DNA of 64,000 nt from Rosistilla oblonga (GTDB lineage Bacteria; Planctomycetota; Planctomycetia; Pirellulales; Pirellulaceae), in the NCBI RefSeq assembly GCF_007751715.1, contig NZ_CP036292.1, positions 4,409,339-4,473,338 of the forward strand, in the 5' to 3' direction. Made by a program: the position numbers and the translations under genes. Positions 1 to 10,361 of this stretch are shown one piece after another. How positions within the stretch are numbered: position 1 is the stretch's first letter; the number at the start of each line of letters is the position of its first letter. The notes beneath the pieces were generated by a model. It had not been told where the DNA came from, did no database searches, and saw only the letters and a list, made by a program, of their open reading frames with translations.

Positions 1-2544
1 CTCAGCTCGCTCTACTCCCCCGACACGCTGGTCTTTCCCGAAAACGGACGGATCACCAACGCCTGCGGCTACTGGGGTGCGATCCTCGCCGGTTCGCTGC
101 TGACCGGCGCTGGCGTCGGCGCCTGCCTAGTCGTTTCGGTCCTTGGCGGAATCGCGGTCAGCGTCCTCTGGAAAGGTGGCGTTTCGGCGCCGGTGATGCG
201 TTCGCTCGGCTGGACCCTGGTCCTGCTGTCGCTCACGACCGGGGCGTCGCTGTCGGAATTGGACCTCGCCAATATGCCGATCGTTGGCGCCGGCGGCTAT
301 CTTGGGGCGATGACCAGCACGTGGTTGCGGATGCACTTCGCATCGGCGGGCGCCTGGATTCTGACCTTCACCTGCCTGATGTTCGGGATGCTGATGGCAA
401 CCGATTACATCCTGGTTTATGCGACTAGCAAAGTTGCCAGCACCAGCGCCAAGACCTCGGTCGCTGGGCTGCGTCAAGTCGGGAAAATACTCCCCAAACG
501 CGCCGTTCACGGGGGAGAACTGCAGAGCGATCTGGACGGTTCGGAATATCTCGAAGGCGACGACGCCGACGAACCGGAAGCCGAAGCCGCGTCGCAGCCG
601 AGCGTTCGGATTCGCGGCCGCAAGCCCGAGCAGTTGACGGCGGCTGCCGAAGCCGAGCCGGCGGAGGAAGCGAGCCCCGAGGTCGAAGCCGAAGTGACCG
701 AGGCGGAACCCGAAGAGGTGGAAGTCGAAGCGGAGGAAGCGGCCGAGACACGCGAGATCGTTGTCGAAGACGAGAAGCTGACGGTGCGTCTGGATCCGCC
801 TCACGAGGAGACTCCCGAGCTGAAGGTCAAGACGAAGCAGAATCGCAAACCCAAAACCGAGTCGTTGGACGAATCGATGCGGGAGCAGATGCCCGAAGGG
901 GCCGACGATTACCTGTTGCCAGCGGTGACCTTGTTGGACGAATCGGACGACATTTGTTACGACGACCAACTTGTCGAAGTCCGTCGCAAGGCCCGCCTGT
1001 TGGAGCAAGCCTTTGCCGACTTCAACCTGAACGTTCGCGTCAAGGAGATCGAAACCGGTCCGGTGATCGCGCAATACGAAGTCGAACTCGAGAAGGGTCT
1101 GCGACTGAACAAGATCACCGGCTTGGCCGACGATCTGGCGATCGCGTTGCGTGTCCCCACGGTCCGGATCGTGGCACCGATCCCGGGCAAAAACACTGTC
1201 GGTGTCGAGGTTCCCAACGATACGCGGCAGACGGTTCGGTTGCGTGAAGTGATCGAAGAGTGCAGTGGTTCGGCGAACAAGATGAACATCCCGGTCTTCT
1301 TGGGTAAAGACGTCTCGGGCAACCCGTTGACTGTCGATCTGGCCAAGATGCCTCACCTGTTGATCGCGGGCCGTACCGGTACGGGTAAAAGTGTTTGTTT
1401 GAACTCGATCATCACATCGATCCTGATGACTCGCCGTCCCGACGAGGTGCGGATGTTGATGATCGATCCGAAGATGGTCGAACTGTCGGGATATGGCCGC
1501 TTGCCGCACCTGATGCACCCTGTTGTGACCGACATGAAAAAGGCCGAAGCGATCCTCGCCTGGGCTGTCGACAAGATGGAGGAACGGTATTCGTTGCTGG
1601 CCAAGGTCGGCGTCCGGCATATCAACGGATACAACCAATTGGGCCGCGAGGAATTGGAGCGACGGTTCCAGCCCGAGAACGAAGAAGAGGCAGCGAACAT
1701 CCCCGATCACCTGCCGTTTATCGTGATCGTCGCGGACGAAATGGCCGACCTGATGATGACCAGCGGAAAAGATGCCGAAACGCACATCATTCGACTGGCT
1801 CAGAAAAGCCGTGCTGTCGGTATCCACTTGATCCTCGCGACGCAAAAGCCGACCGTCGACGTGATCACCGGTCTGATCAAGAGTAACCTGCCGGCAAGGC
1901 TCTCGTTCCAGGTGGCTAGCAGCAGCGATAGCCGCGTTGTTCTCGATGCAAACGGTGCCGACAAACTGCTGGGCAACGGCGATATGTTGTTCCTGTGGCC
2001 CGGTACCAGCACGATGATCCGCGGTCAGGGAACCTACCTAAGCGATGAAGAGATCGATCGTGTCGTCGACCAGTGCAGCATGACCGAGCAGAATTTTGTC
2101 GGCGAGTTGATGAACCTGAAGGTCAAAGACGAAGAGGGAGCCGCTGGCGGCGACGAACCGACCGCCGCGCTGCGACGCCGCGACGATCTGTACGAGAGTG
2201 CGATCGAGGTCGTGCTCAACGAGGGGCGTGGCAGCCTGTCGCTGCTGCAACGGGCCCTGGGAATCGGTTACGGCCGTGCCGCTCGGATGATCGACTTCAT
2301 GGCCGAAGACGGAATCGTTGGCCAATACAACGGGGCTCAAGCTCGCGAAGTCATCATCACCGCGTCCCAATGGGAAGCGATGAAAAACGGAAATGCGGAA
2401 GCGGCGGAGCCGAGCAAACCGGCGAAACGCAAATCCAAACCGGCGCCGGCCGTTGTCGAACAGGACGACTGGGACGAGGAGGAGGATGTCGATGCCGAGT
2501 CGATGGAATATGAAGAGGAAGTCGAAGAGAGCTGGGACGGTTAA
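1..2544 (+). CDS. ftsK: DNA translocase FtsK (5' end outside window)
   Basis: ATP-driven DNA pump that acts at the division septum and helps clear and resolve chromosome termini. The frame is open from base 1 with no start, so the true N-terminus lies upstream; 847 codons are visible. The first ~130 codons hold hydrophobic stretches of the FtsK membrane domain. A long acidic Glu/Ala-rich linker follows (codons ~180-300). The motor has a Walker A motif GRTGTGKS near codons 457-464 and a Walker B motif VADEMAD near 577-583. A winged-helix gamma domain (DNA-sequence reader) covers about codons 720-790. The protein ends in an unusually acidic tail of Asp and Glu. It converges on glnE with a 36-bp gap that holds the 12-bp palindrome GCCTCGCGAGGC at 2551-2562. 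Family assignment is secure; the start is not visible. Confidence 0.95.
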   Translation, partial: LSSLYSPDTLVFPENGRITNACGYWGAILAGSLLTGAGVGACLVVSVLGGIAVSVLWKGGVSAPVMRSLGWTLVLLSLTTGASLSELDLANMPIVGAGGYLGAMTSTWLRMHFASAGAWILTFTCLMFGMLMATDYILVYATSKVASTSAKTSVAGLRQVGKILPKRAVHGGELQSDLDGSEYLEGDDADEPEAEAASQPSVRIRGRKPEQLTAAAEAEPAEEASPEVEAEVTEAEPEEVEVEAEEAAETREIVVEDEKLTVRLDPPHEETPELKVKTKQNRKPKTESLDESMREQMPEGADDYLLPAVTLLDESDDICYDDQLVEVRRKARLLEQAFADFNLNVRVKEIETGPVIAQYEVELEKGLRLNKITGLADDLAIALRVPTVRIVAPIPGKNTVGVEVPNDTRQTVRLREVIEECSGSANKMNIPVFLGKDVSGNPLTVDLAKMPHLLIAGRTGTGKSVCLNSIITSILMTRRPDEVRMLMIDPKMVELSGYGRLPHLMHPVVTDMKKAEAILAWAVDKMEERYSLLAKVGVRHINGYNQLGREELERRFQPENEEEAANIPDHLPFIVIVADEMADLMMTSGKDAETHIIRLAQKSRAVGIHLILATQKPTVDVITGLIKSNLPARLSFQVASSSDSRVVLDANGADKLLGNGDMLFLWPGTSTMIRGQGTYLSDEEIDRVVDQCSMTEQNFVGELMNLKVKDEEGAAGGDEPTAALRRRDDLYESAIEVVLNEGRGSLSLLQRALGIGYGRAARMIDFMAEDGIVGQYNGAQAREVIITASQWEAMKNGNAEAAEPSKPAKRKSKPAPAVVEQDDWDEEEDVDAESMEYEEEVEESWDG

Positions 2545-2580
2545 CGAGGGGCCTCGCGAGGCGTCGGTTCCATCCGCTCT

Positions 2581-5500
2581 CTAGCTCTGGCACAACCGGG
2601 TGAAGATCTCGCGATGCAGACGTTGGTGTTGCTCGCACTGAGCGATCAACGATTCCGAATCGCCAAATCCCAGCAGATAGACCAACTTGCCCAGCATGTC
2701 CTCATCGGTCGGCAGATCGTGTCGTTGGGGCGTGTTCAACAGCCGCAGCGCCGATTCGACGCGCCGCAAGAACGCGTAACCATCCTCCAATTGATTGGCG
2801 GTTTCGCCATCCAAGATCGCCGCCCGTCGCAAGGCTTCGATCGCGCCAAGCGTCCCCGGCACAAGCACCTCGGGATGCGCCTTGGCATGTTGCAGCTGCA
2901 ACATCTGGACGACAAGCTCGACATCCATCGTGCCGCCGGCGGAGCGTTTCAGATTCTTCTGCGACGCCCCCTGCTGGTTCGACTGGCGAAGTTCCCAAAC
3001 CTGTTGTCGCAGGTCGGCGATCGCGCTCGATTGGTTTACGACTTCGCGAATCGATTGCATGGCAAGGTCCTGCGCCGCCGCAGAACCATGGATCGGCCGC
3101 GCCTTGCACAGCGACAACCGCTCCCAGAGAGTTCCCGATCCACCGTCGAAGTAGTGGACCAATTGGGCAAACGGAACCGCCAAGATGCTGCTGCCGCCGC
3201 TGGGTCGCAGTTTCGTATCGACGTGGTACAGGCGGCCCTGCGGCGAAACCGCGTTCGCCAATTGCGTAGCTCGCTGGCACAACTGGTTGAAGAAGTGGTT
3301 GTTGGTTGTCCCTTCGCTGCGTCCGCCCCGCCGCGGTTTGGTGTGCCCTTCGCTTTCGTATAAAAACATCAGGTCCAAATCGCTGTGGTAGTTCGGCTCG
3401 CGGCCTCCCAATTTCCCCACCGCCAGAATCACCAACTCGCAAGGCCGGCCATCGCGAGTTTGCGGGTCGCCGAAACGCTGAGCAAGGATCTCGTATTGTT
3501 CACCAACGATCCGCTGGATGCAGATCTCGGCGCAATCGGCCAACGTTTGGTGCGTCGATTGGATATCGTCTTTTCCCAACACGTCGCGGACACCGACGCG
3601 AAGGTGGACCGAATTGCGGAAGCTGAACAGGATCCGCGGCACGTCCTCGGCGCCACGGCACATCTCGCCGGCCAGCGAATCGAGTTCCTCGTGCGATGGC
3701 AAACGGTTCAAAATCAGCGAATCCATCAATTCGTCGATCATTCCCGGGTTGCTGGTCAGGATGCCGATCAAATACGGCCCGACCGCCGATAGCCGAACGA
3801 CCATCTCGAGCGTCGCCGGCGCAAAGCTTGCGAGTTCCCAGAGTGCGCTCTTGCCACCTAACGAATCGCTAAACCGAACCATGTTCTCAAGCGCCAGCGG
3901 AGGGTCGGGAGTTTTCGCGAGCGAGGCGAGCAACCGCGGTGCGATCGCCGCGAGGAAGTGGCGGCAGCGGCGTGTCGAAAGGAAGGGGATCTTTTCGTTA
4001 GCCAGTTCCATCAGCAGCTGATACGCCTGCTTGGGATCGGCAAATTCGAACGGCTGCAGCGTTTCGATGATCTGTTGATCGCTGGGGTCGGGATCCAAAA
4101 CCAATTCGGTTTCGATCGGCACCTGTTCGTCATCGCCAAACGCGTCGTGCAACAGATGGTCGAGAATCCGCCGGTTGACCAACTGCATCTCGGCAAGCTT
4201 GCTGCCAAACGCAGCGACTGAATTTGGCCCCTCCGCGTCGCGATATCCCAATCGCCAGCAGAACCGCGTCAATTCGCGTGGCTCGCTAGGAATCGTGTGC
4301 GTTTCCAGATCGAACATGATCTGCAGATGATGCTCGACGCTGCGAAGGAACTTGTAGTTCTCCGACAACACCGTCGCTTCTTGAGGCGTCAAACAGCCGA
4401 CTTGCTGCAGGGCGTCGATCGCGTGCAGAGTGTTCCCGGTGCGGAGCGGTTCGAGATCGCCGCCGTTGAGCAGTTGAAGAAACTGGATCGAGAACTCGAT
4501 ATCGCGAATCCCGCCGTGGCCGGTTTTGACGTTACGCGATTCGTCGCCAGCTCGCTTGGCTCGCTTTTCGATTCGCCGCTTGATATGGCGAATCCCCGCG
4601 ATGTCGACGCGGCTGAGAAAACGCCGGTAGATCCACGGCTTCAAGGCTGTCAAAAACTCTTCGCCCAGATCTAAATCACCAGCGATCGGCCGCGCTTTGA
4701 TCAGCGCTTGGCGATCCCAAGTCCTGCCGCTGGAGTTGTAATAACGAATCGCCGATGCGATGTCCGATACGGGAGGCCCGTTTTCTCCGTGCGGCCGGAT
4801 TCTCAAATCGACTCGATAGGCGGCTCCCAGATCGGTCTGCTCGGTCAACAAACGGATGACCATCCGCGTCAGGCGATCGAAGTATTCGGCGGCGGGAATC
4901 GACCGCGTGCCGTTTGTCTTCTCGGCTTCGTCGCACAGGAACATCAGATCGATGTCGCTGCTGTAGTTCAGTTCGGATCCGCCCAATTTGCCAAGAGCCA
5001 AGACGACCAAGCGGGCCCGGGCACCGTCGTGTCGCACGGGAAAGCCACGCGAATCTTCCAACAGTCGCTGGGCCGCAACGATCGCACCTTGCGTGATCGC
5101 ATCGGCCAGAATCGATATCTGTTGCGTGACTCGCTCCAGCGGTGCTTCGCGGATGAAATCACCGTACGCGATCCGCAGCGTCTCGCGCTGTTTGTAGGCT
5201 CGCAGCACGCGCATTACCGATTCTTCATCGCGAGCCGCCTTCAGATCGTGCAACAGATCGTCGATCAGAACTTGGTAGGCGACCGATTGGCCATCGGTGA
5301 TCCGCACCTGATCAAACGAATCGGGAGCCCGGATCAATTGGTCGGCAAGATATTGGCTGGTCGAAAAGATCCGCAGCAGGGTCGGAAAGGAATTCCGATC
5401 GCGTTCGAAGAGGGCGACCAGCGATTGAGGGCTGCGCGACGCGGCGATGAACCGATCCAGGTTCGCCAGCGCGCTATCGCGATCGCTGGCGTCGGGAAGA

Positions 5501-5673
5501 TGGCTGCCCAGCTGGCTGCACAAAAAGCCAAACATCTCGTCGTTTAATCCGCCACGACGGATCGACGCGAGCGATTCCAAACCACGCACCGGATCCTCGA
5601 CCCCAAGCGATTGCAACCACTGGGCGGCGGCATCGGGATCGGTCAGTTGATCGTTCTCATTGGTCAAAGACAT
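2581..5673 (-). CDS. glnE: Bifunctional glutamine synthetase adenylyltransferase/adenylyl-removing enzyme
   Basis: Attaches AMP to, and removes it from, glutamine synthetase in response to PII, so it tunes nitrogen assimilation in the cytoplasm. At 1030 aa it is slightly longer than the ~950 aa of the enterobacterial enzyme. It has the two expected nucleotidyltransferase halves: an N-terminal one with LGKLGGSELNYSSDIDL near residues 225-245 (deadenylylase) and a C-terminal one with VGKLGGREPNYHSDLDL near 745-765 (adenylylase), each followed by a helical GlnD-UR-type region. The start at 5673 (MSLTNENDQ) is chosen over an in-frame ATG at 5757 because the 28 extra residues are low-complexity and unlike the family. 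It is last in a run of minus-strand genes after the chaperone cluster, but 159 bp separate it from the zinc-ribbon gene, so cotranscription is uncertain. Confidence 0.95.
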   Translation of the reverse strand: MSLTNENDQLTDPDAAAQWLQSLGVEDPVRGLESLASIRRGGLNDEMFGFLCSQLGSHLPDASDRDSALANLDRFIAASRSPQSLVALFERDRNSFPTLLRIFSTSQYLADQLIRAPDSFDQVRITDGQSVAYQVLIDDLLHDLKAARDEESVMRVLRAYKQRETLRIAYGDFIREAPLERVTQQISILADAITQGAIVAAQRLLEDSRGFPVRHDGARARLVVLALGKLGGSELNYSSDIDLMFLCDEAEKTNGTRSIPAAEYFDRLTRMVIRLLTEQTDLGAAYRVDLRIRPHGENGPPVSDIASAIRYYNSSGRTWDRQALIKARPIAGDLDLGEEFLTALKPWIYRRFLSRVDIAGIRHIKRRIEKRAKRAGDESRNVKTGHGGIRDIEFSIQFLQLLNGGDLEPLRTGNTLHAIDALQQVGCLTPQEATVLSENYKFLRSVEHHLQIMFDLETHTIPSEPRELTRFCWRLGYRDAEGPNSVAAFGSKLAEMQLVNRRILDHLLHDAFGDDEQVPIETELVLDPDPSDQQIIETLQPFEFADPKQAYQLLMELANEKIPFLSTRRCRHFLAAIAPRLLASLAKTPDPPLALENMVRFSDSLGGKSALWELASFAPATLEMVVRLSAVGPYLIGILTSNPGMIDELMDSLILNRLPSHEELDSLAGEMCRGAEDVPRILFSFRNSVHLRVGVRDVLGKDDIQSTHQTLADCAEICIQRIVGEQYEILAQRFGDPQTRDGRPCELVILAVGKLGGREPNYHSDLDLMFLYESEGHTKPRRGGRSEGTTNNHFFNQLCQRATQLANAVSPQGRLYHVDTKLRPSGGSSILAVPFAQLVHYFDGGSGTLWERLSLCKARPIHGSAAAQDLAMQSIREVVNQSSAIADLRQQVWELRQSNQQGASQKNLKRSAGGTMDVELVVQMLQLQHAKAHPEVLVPGTLGAIEALRRAAILDGETANQLEDGYAFLRRVESALRLLNTPQRHDLPTDEDMLGKLVYLLGFGDSESLIAQCEQHQRLHREIFTRLCQS

Positions 5674-5832
5674 CGCAAGCAGGGCCTCGGCGTTCGGTGG
5701 CGTAATGCCGTCTGGTTCAGGCCCTGTGATTCTACCACCCCGATCACGCGATGCCACGCGGGGGCATTGGCGGGCGGGGCAGGAAAGCCCACCCCACCAC
5801 GGGAACGCCAGCGTATAGAAACAGCCTGAGGC

Positions 5833-6138
5833 TTAATCAGCAGCCTTTTTCGGCTTCGATTCGGATTTGGCTGCTGGCTTTTTGTCGCTCGACTTCGAAT
5901 CCGAACTCGACTTGCTGCTCTTCTTATCAGCCGCGGCCCCCTTCTTGTACGATTCGCTGCGGTAATCGGTCTGATAGAACCCCGATCCCTTAAAGACGAC
6001 CGCCGCTCCGGTACCAAACAATCGTCGCAACTTCAACTTCTTGCACTCGGGGCACTTCTTCAAATGTGGATCATTGATCCCTTGAAAATGCTCAAACTCG
6101 TGACCACACGCATCGCACTCGTAATCGTAGGTTGGCAT
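5833..6138 (-). CDS. FmdB/CxxC_CXXC_SSSS family zinc-ribbon protein
   Basis: Small 101-aa protein beginning MPTYDYECDACGHEFEHFQ, the signature of the FmdB-type putative regulatory zinc ribbon. Two Cys pairs, CDAC (residues 8-11) and CPEC (34-37), would bind one zinc. A conserved patch LRRLFGTGAAVVFKGSGFY follows. The last 35 residues are a Lys/Ser/Ala-rich basic tail typical of planctomycete members and probably disordered. The family's molecular role is not established. It is the last member of the chaperone cluster, 100 bp after grpE, which suggests it is made together with the folding machinery. Confidence 0.85.
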   Translation of the reverse strand: MPTYDYECDACGHEFEHFQGINDPHLKKCPECKKLKLRRLFGTGAAVVFKGSGFYQTDYRSESYKKGAAADKKSSKSSSDSKSSDKKPAAKSESKPKKAAD

Positions 6139-6172
6139 TCATTGGTTCCTGAAAATAGTTCAATGGCAAAGC

Positions 6173-6210
6173 CCCGCAGCACAACAACAGGTAGCACCTG
6201 GCACTGCGGG
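6173..6210 (-). other. Intercistronic hairpin between grpE and the zinc-ribbon gene
   Basis: CCCGCAG (6173-6179) pairs with CTGCGGG (6204-6210), and an inner AGGT/ACCT pair lies within the loop. There is no T-run after it on the minus strand, so it looks like an mRNA stability or processing element rather than a terminator. Confidence 0.45.
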
Positions 6211-6238
6211 AGTATCAAAATGGTGAAGTTGCGGCGAA

Positions 6239-6817
6239 TCAGCTACCGGTGCTGACGACGACCTGGCTCGGACGAACGACGCGATCGTGCAATTGGAAGC
6301 CTTGCGTTGCTTCGATCATGACGGTGCCAGCAGCGAATTCTTCGCTTGGCATCTGCGAGATCGCTTCGTGCACGTGCGGATCAAACGCCTCTCCCTTAGC
6401 GGGAATCGGCTTGCAGTTGAATTTGCCCAGCGTGTCTTCGAACTGCTTGGCGACCATCTGCACGCCTTCGACAAGACCGCTAGTCGATTGCGAAGTCTCC
6501 GCCGCTTCGAGCGCACGACGCAGGTTGTCGAAGACTTCCAACAGCCCTTGGATCAGGGGCAGCGAAGCGTATCGAATCTGTTCCTCGGCTTCGCGGCGGA
6601 TCCGCTTGCGGACATTCTCCAGCTCCGCATGCAGCTTGAGAATCTGATCGTTGGCTTCCGCCAATTGGACCTCCAACGAAGGGCCTTCGTTATCTCCGCC
6701 GATCTCGCCAGCGACAGCTTCCAAAGCGTCGTCGTTGGGATTTGGTTCGGAGCTTGCGTCGAAGCCAACATCGTCGGTTGTGGTTTCGTCTGGTTCGTTT
6801 GATTCGGGGTTATTCAT
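6239..6817 (-). CDS. grpE: Nucleotide exchange factor GrpE
   Basis: Releases ADP from DnaK and so drives the Hsp70 folding cycle in the cytoplasm. The 192-aa protein has the usual plan: an acidic disordered N-terminus (residues 1-45), a long coiled-coil helix (about 50-100, with LAEANDQILKLHAELENVRKR), and a C-terminal beta domain with the family signature around VHEAISQMPSEEFAAGTVM and a DRVVRPSQVVVS ending. Length matches the family. It lies 126 bp after dnaJ on the same strand, within the groEL-groES-groEL-dnaJ-grpE cluster. dnaK itself is not in the window. Confidence 0.95.
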   Translation of the reverse strand: MNNPESNEPDETTTDDVGFDASSEPNPNDDALEAVAGEIGGDNEGPSLEVQLAEANDQILKLHAELENVRKRIRREAEEQIRYASLPLIQGLLEVFDNLRRALEAAETSQSTSGLVEGVQMVAKQFEDTLGKFNCKPIPAKGEAFDPHVHEAISQMPSEEFAAGTVMIEATQGFQLHDRVVRPSQVVVSTGS

Positions 6818-6849
6818 AGTGAAAGAGCATTTCCTGTTTGATGGATGGC

Positions 6850-6869
6850 GTACCGCTTCGACGCGGTAC
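6850..6869 (-). other. Intercistronic hairpin between dnaJ and grpE
   Basis: GTACCGC (6850-6856) and GCGGTAC (6863-6869) form a perfect 7-bp stem with a 6-nt loop. No T-run follows, so a processing or stability role is more likely than termination. Confidence 0.4.
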
Positions 6870-6943
6870 TATAAATCTCGTCGTGGATTTCGTCCGCTGC
6901 GGCAGCTTGGCAAGCGTGCCATTCCTGAGTGATTGCGACTGGG

Positions 6944-8086
6944 TTAAGCGTCCGATTCCTCGGGTTCAAAAAACGTCTTGATCTTATCCAAAAATGACTT
7001 CCGTTCGGGCATCACATGCTCCTCGTCGAGTTCCGCCAATTGGCGAAGCAGCTTCTCTTGCTTTTCGTTTACCTTTTTGGGGACTTCGATAAACGTTTGG
7101 ACCAGCAGATCGCCGCGTCGGCCGCCGCGTGGATCGGGCATCCCGCGACCGCGTAAACGGTAGACCTCGCCGCTGCGGGTCCCCTTCTGAATCGTGAGTG
7201 TTTCGCGGCCATCGAGCGTCGGCACGTCCAATTCGGCTCCCAACACCGCCTGCGAATATCCGATCGGCAACTTCAGGATCAGGTTCGAACCGTCGCGTTG
7301 GAACAACGCATGCTCGATCACTTGAACGAAGCAGTAGGCGTCGCCGGGAGGCCCACCATCGGGACTCGCTTCCCCTTCGCCGGTGATCCGAACTCGCATT
7401 CCGTCGTCGACGCCGGCGGGGATGTCGACGTCCAGGCTGACCTGGCGTTCCTCCAACCCTTGGCCCCGGCAACTCTGGCACGGATCGCGGATCACTTTAC
7501 CTGCGCCACCGCAATGTGGGCAGGAGGTCTGGACGCGCAAGATCCCCGCCGATTGAATCACTTGTCCCACGCCACCGCAGGCGACGCAGGGTTGCGGTTC
7601 GCTTCCTTTGGCTGCACCGGAACCATCGCAATCGGTGCAAGCGACACGGCGGCGGAACTTAACTTCTTTGCGAACTCCGCTAGCCGCTTCTTCCAGGGTC
7701 AACGTGACGTCACAGCGAACGTCGCCGCCGCGGCGAGCGCGTCGTCGTCGGCCGCCACCACGACCACCGCCAAACATATCGCCAAAGACCGATCCGCCGA
7801 ACATGTCGCCGAACGCTTCGAAGATATCCTCGACGTCGTTAAACTGAGGACCGCCCCCCCCTAAACCCGCGTGACCGTATTGATCGTAGCGGGCTCGTTT
7901 CTCCTGATCGCTCAAAACCTCATAGGCTTCGCTGATCTCTTTGAATCGCTCGACGGCATCTTCATCGTCGCGATTGCTGTCGGGATGGTATTTAATCGCT
8001 AACCGGCGGTAAGCCCTGTCGATCTCTACCTTGCCGGCTTCCTTGCTGACGCTCAGCAATTCGTAATAGTCCCGTTTCTCGGCCAT
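6944..8086 (-). CDS. dnaJ: Chaperone protein DnaJ (Hsp40)
   Basis: Cochaperone that delivers unfolded substrates to DnaK and stimulates its ATPase. The 380-aa protein has an N-terminal J domain with the essential HPD (YHPDSNRDDED). A Gly/Phe-rich linker follows, including repeated DMFGG units and an Arg-rich stretch. The zinc-binding domain has all four CxxCxGxG motifs (CTDCDGSG, CVACGGVG, CPHCGGAG, CQSCRGQG). The C-terminal substrate-binding domains are intact. The start at 8086 (MAEKRDYYELL) fits the family; an in-frame ATG 27 bp upstream would add an atypical MQQRRRNHP. A terminator-like hairpin lies only about 30 bp upstream, so expression may depend on read-through from the chaperonin genes. 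Confidence 0.96.
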   Translation of the reverse strand: MAEKRDYYELLSVSKEAGKVEIDRAYRRLAIKYHPDSNRDDEDAVERFKEISEAYEVLSDQEKRARYDQYGHAGLGGGGPQFNDVEDIFEAFGDMFGGSVFGDMFGGGRGGGRRRRARRGGDVRCDVTLTLEEAASGVRKEVKFRRRVACTDCDGSGAAKGSEPQPCVACGGVGQVIQSAGILRVQTSCPHCGGAGKVIRDPCQSCRGQGLEERQVSLDVDIPAGVDDGMRVRITGEGEASPDGGPPGDAYCFVQVIEHALFQRDGSNLILKLPIGYSQAVLGAELDVPTLDGRETLTIQKGTRSGEVYRLRGRGMPDPRGGRRGDLLVQTFIEVPKKVNEKQEKLLRQLAELDEEHVMPERKSFLDKIKTFFEPEESDA

Positions 8087-8110
8087 CGGATGATTCCGTC
8101 GTCGCTGCTG

Positions 8111-8154
8111 CAATAAACAGGGCCACTACCGAATGAACGCGGAAGTGGCCCTGT
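8111..8154 (-). terminator. Terminator-like hairpin after groEL, before dnaJ
   Basis: ACAGGGCCACT pairs with AGTGGCCCTGT (8117-8127 with 8144-8154), an 11-bp perfect stem with a 16-nt loop. On the minus strand it is followed by TTTATTG. It sits 30 bp after the groEL stop and 30 bp before the dnaJ start, so it would attenuate rather than fully separate the two halves of the chaperone cluster. Confidence 0.6.
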
Positions 8155-8184
8155 GTTGTCGTAAATAGGTTAAACCGTCACTCG

Positions 8185-9804
<1,620 letters not shown>

Positions 9805-9849
9805 GGTACTGTGTCCTTAAGCGTTGCGGTGAATGTGCGTTTTATAGTT

Positions 9850-9870
9850 GGCAGGCGATGACTGCCTGCC
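9850..9870 (-). other. Hairpin between groES and groEL
   Basis: GGCAGGC (9850-9856) and GCCTGCC (9864-9870) form a perfect 7-bp stem with a 7-nt loop, 46 bp upstream of the groEL start. It is not a CIRCE element (no TTAGCACTC/GAGTGCTAA). It could shape mRNA processing or translation of groEL. Confidence 0.45.
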
Positions 9871-9953
9871 CTCAATTTCGAACCGCGGAAGTAACCATCC
9901 GCGTTCGCGTTTTGTCAGCCGATCCGAAGCTCGACCAACGACTTGGAATCGGA

Positions 9954-10250
9954 TCAAACAACCTTAGCCAAGATGTCGCTCTCGCGAAGAATCTTCAGCT
10001 CTTGGCCGTCGACTTCGATCTCGCTGCCACCGTAACGGCCGTAGATCACGACGTCGCCGATCGCAACGGTCAATTCACCGCGGCTGCCGCTATCCAACAG
10101 CTTGCCAGGACCAACGGCGACAACGGTGCCGCGTTGTGGTTTTTCTTGAGCCGAATCGGGGAGGACGATACCGCCAGCGGTGGTCTCTTCAGCCGATGCG
10201 GGTTGAACGACGATACGGTCATCCAAAGGACGGATATTGATCTTTGCCAT
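9954..10250 (-). CDS. groES: Co-chaperonin GroES
   Basis: Heptameric lid of the GroEL cavity. The 98-aa protein begins MAKINIRPLDDRIVVQP and has the mobile loop (EETTAGGIVLPDSAQEKPQRG) and the roof region (GDVVIYGRYGGSEIEVDGQELKILRESDILAKV). Length and sequence are standard. A Shine-Dalgarno AGGA lies about 11 bases before the start. It sits between two groEL genes. The AT-rich 111-bp gap upstream contains TATAAG-like boxes on the minus strand, so groES-groEL may also have its own promoter, though no convincing -35 element was seen. Confidence 0.96.
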   Translation of the reverse strand: MAKINIRPLDDRIVVQPASAEETTAGGIVLPDSAQEKPQRGTVVAVGPGKLLDSGSRGELTVAIGDVVIYGRYGGSEIEVDGQELKILRESDILAKVV

Positions 10251-10311
10251 CTGTCTAGCTTCCTAACTTATATGATTTATTTGAGTTTTTGTTTTTGAGA
10301 TTGAACGAGCC

Positions 10312-10344
10312 GTCCGGGGTGCGCTCCGTCGGAGGTCCCCGGAC
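10312..10344 (-). other. Hairpin between the first groEL and groES
   Basis: GTCCGGGG (10312-10319) and CCCCGGAC (10337-10344) form an 8-bp stem; the loop contains CTCCG/CGGAG, which can extend it. It lies 17 bp after the groEL stop. Directly after it on the minus strand there is no T-run, so it may be a processing or protection element. Confidence 0.45.
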
Positions 10345-10361
10345 TACCGGAAATGGCCGGC

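Noticed and set aside
127-1845. Long minus-strand open frame opposite ftsK, and similar long frames opposite both groEL genes, glnE and fliD
   Set aside because: They mirror strongly conserved genes in a GC-rich genome, have no family resemblance, and are composition shadows.
2551-2562. Palindrome GCCTCGCGAGGC between ftsK and glnE as a bidirectional terminator
   Set aside because: It has no loop-forming spacer and no T-run on either strand.
9805-9953. CIRCE/HrcA operator for groES-groEL
   Set aside because: The inverted repeat here is GGCAGGC/GCCTGCC, not TTAGCACTC-N9-GAGTGCTAA.
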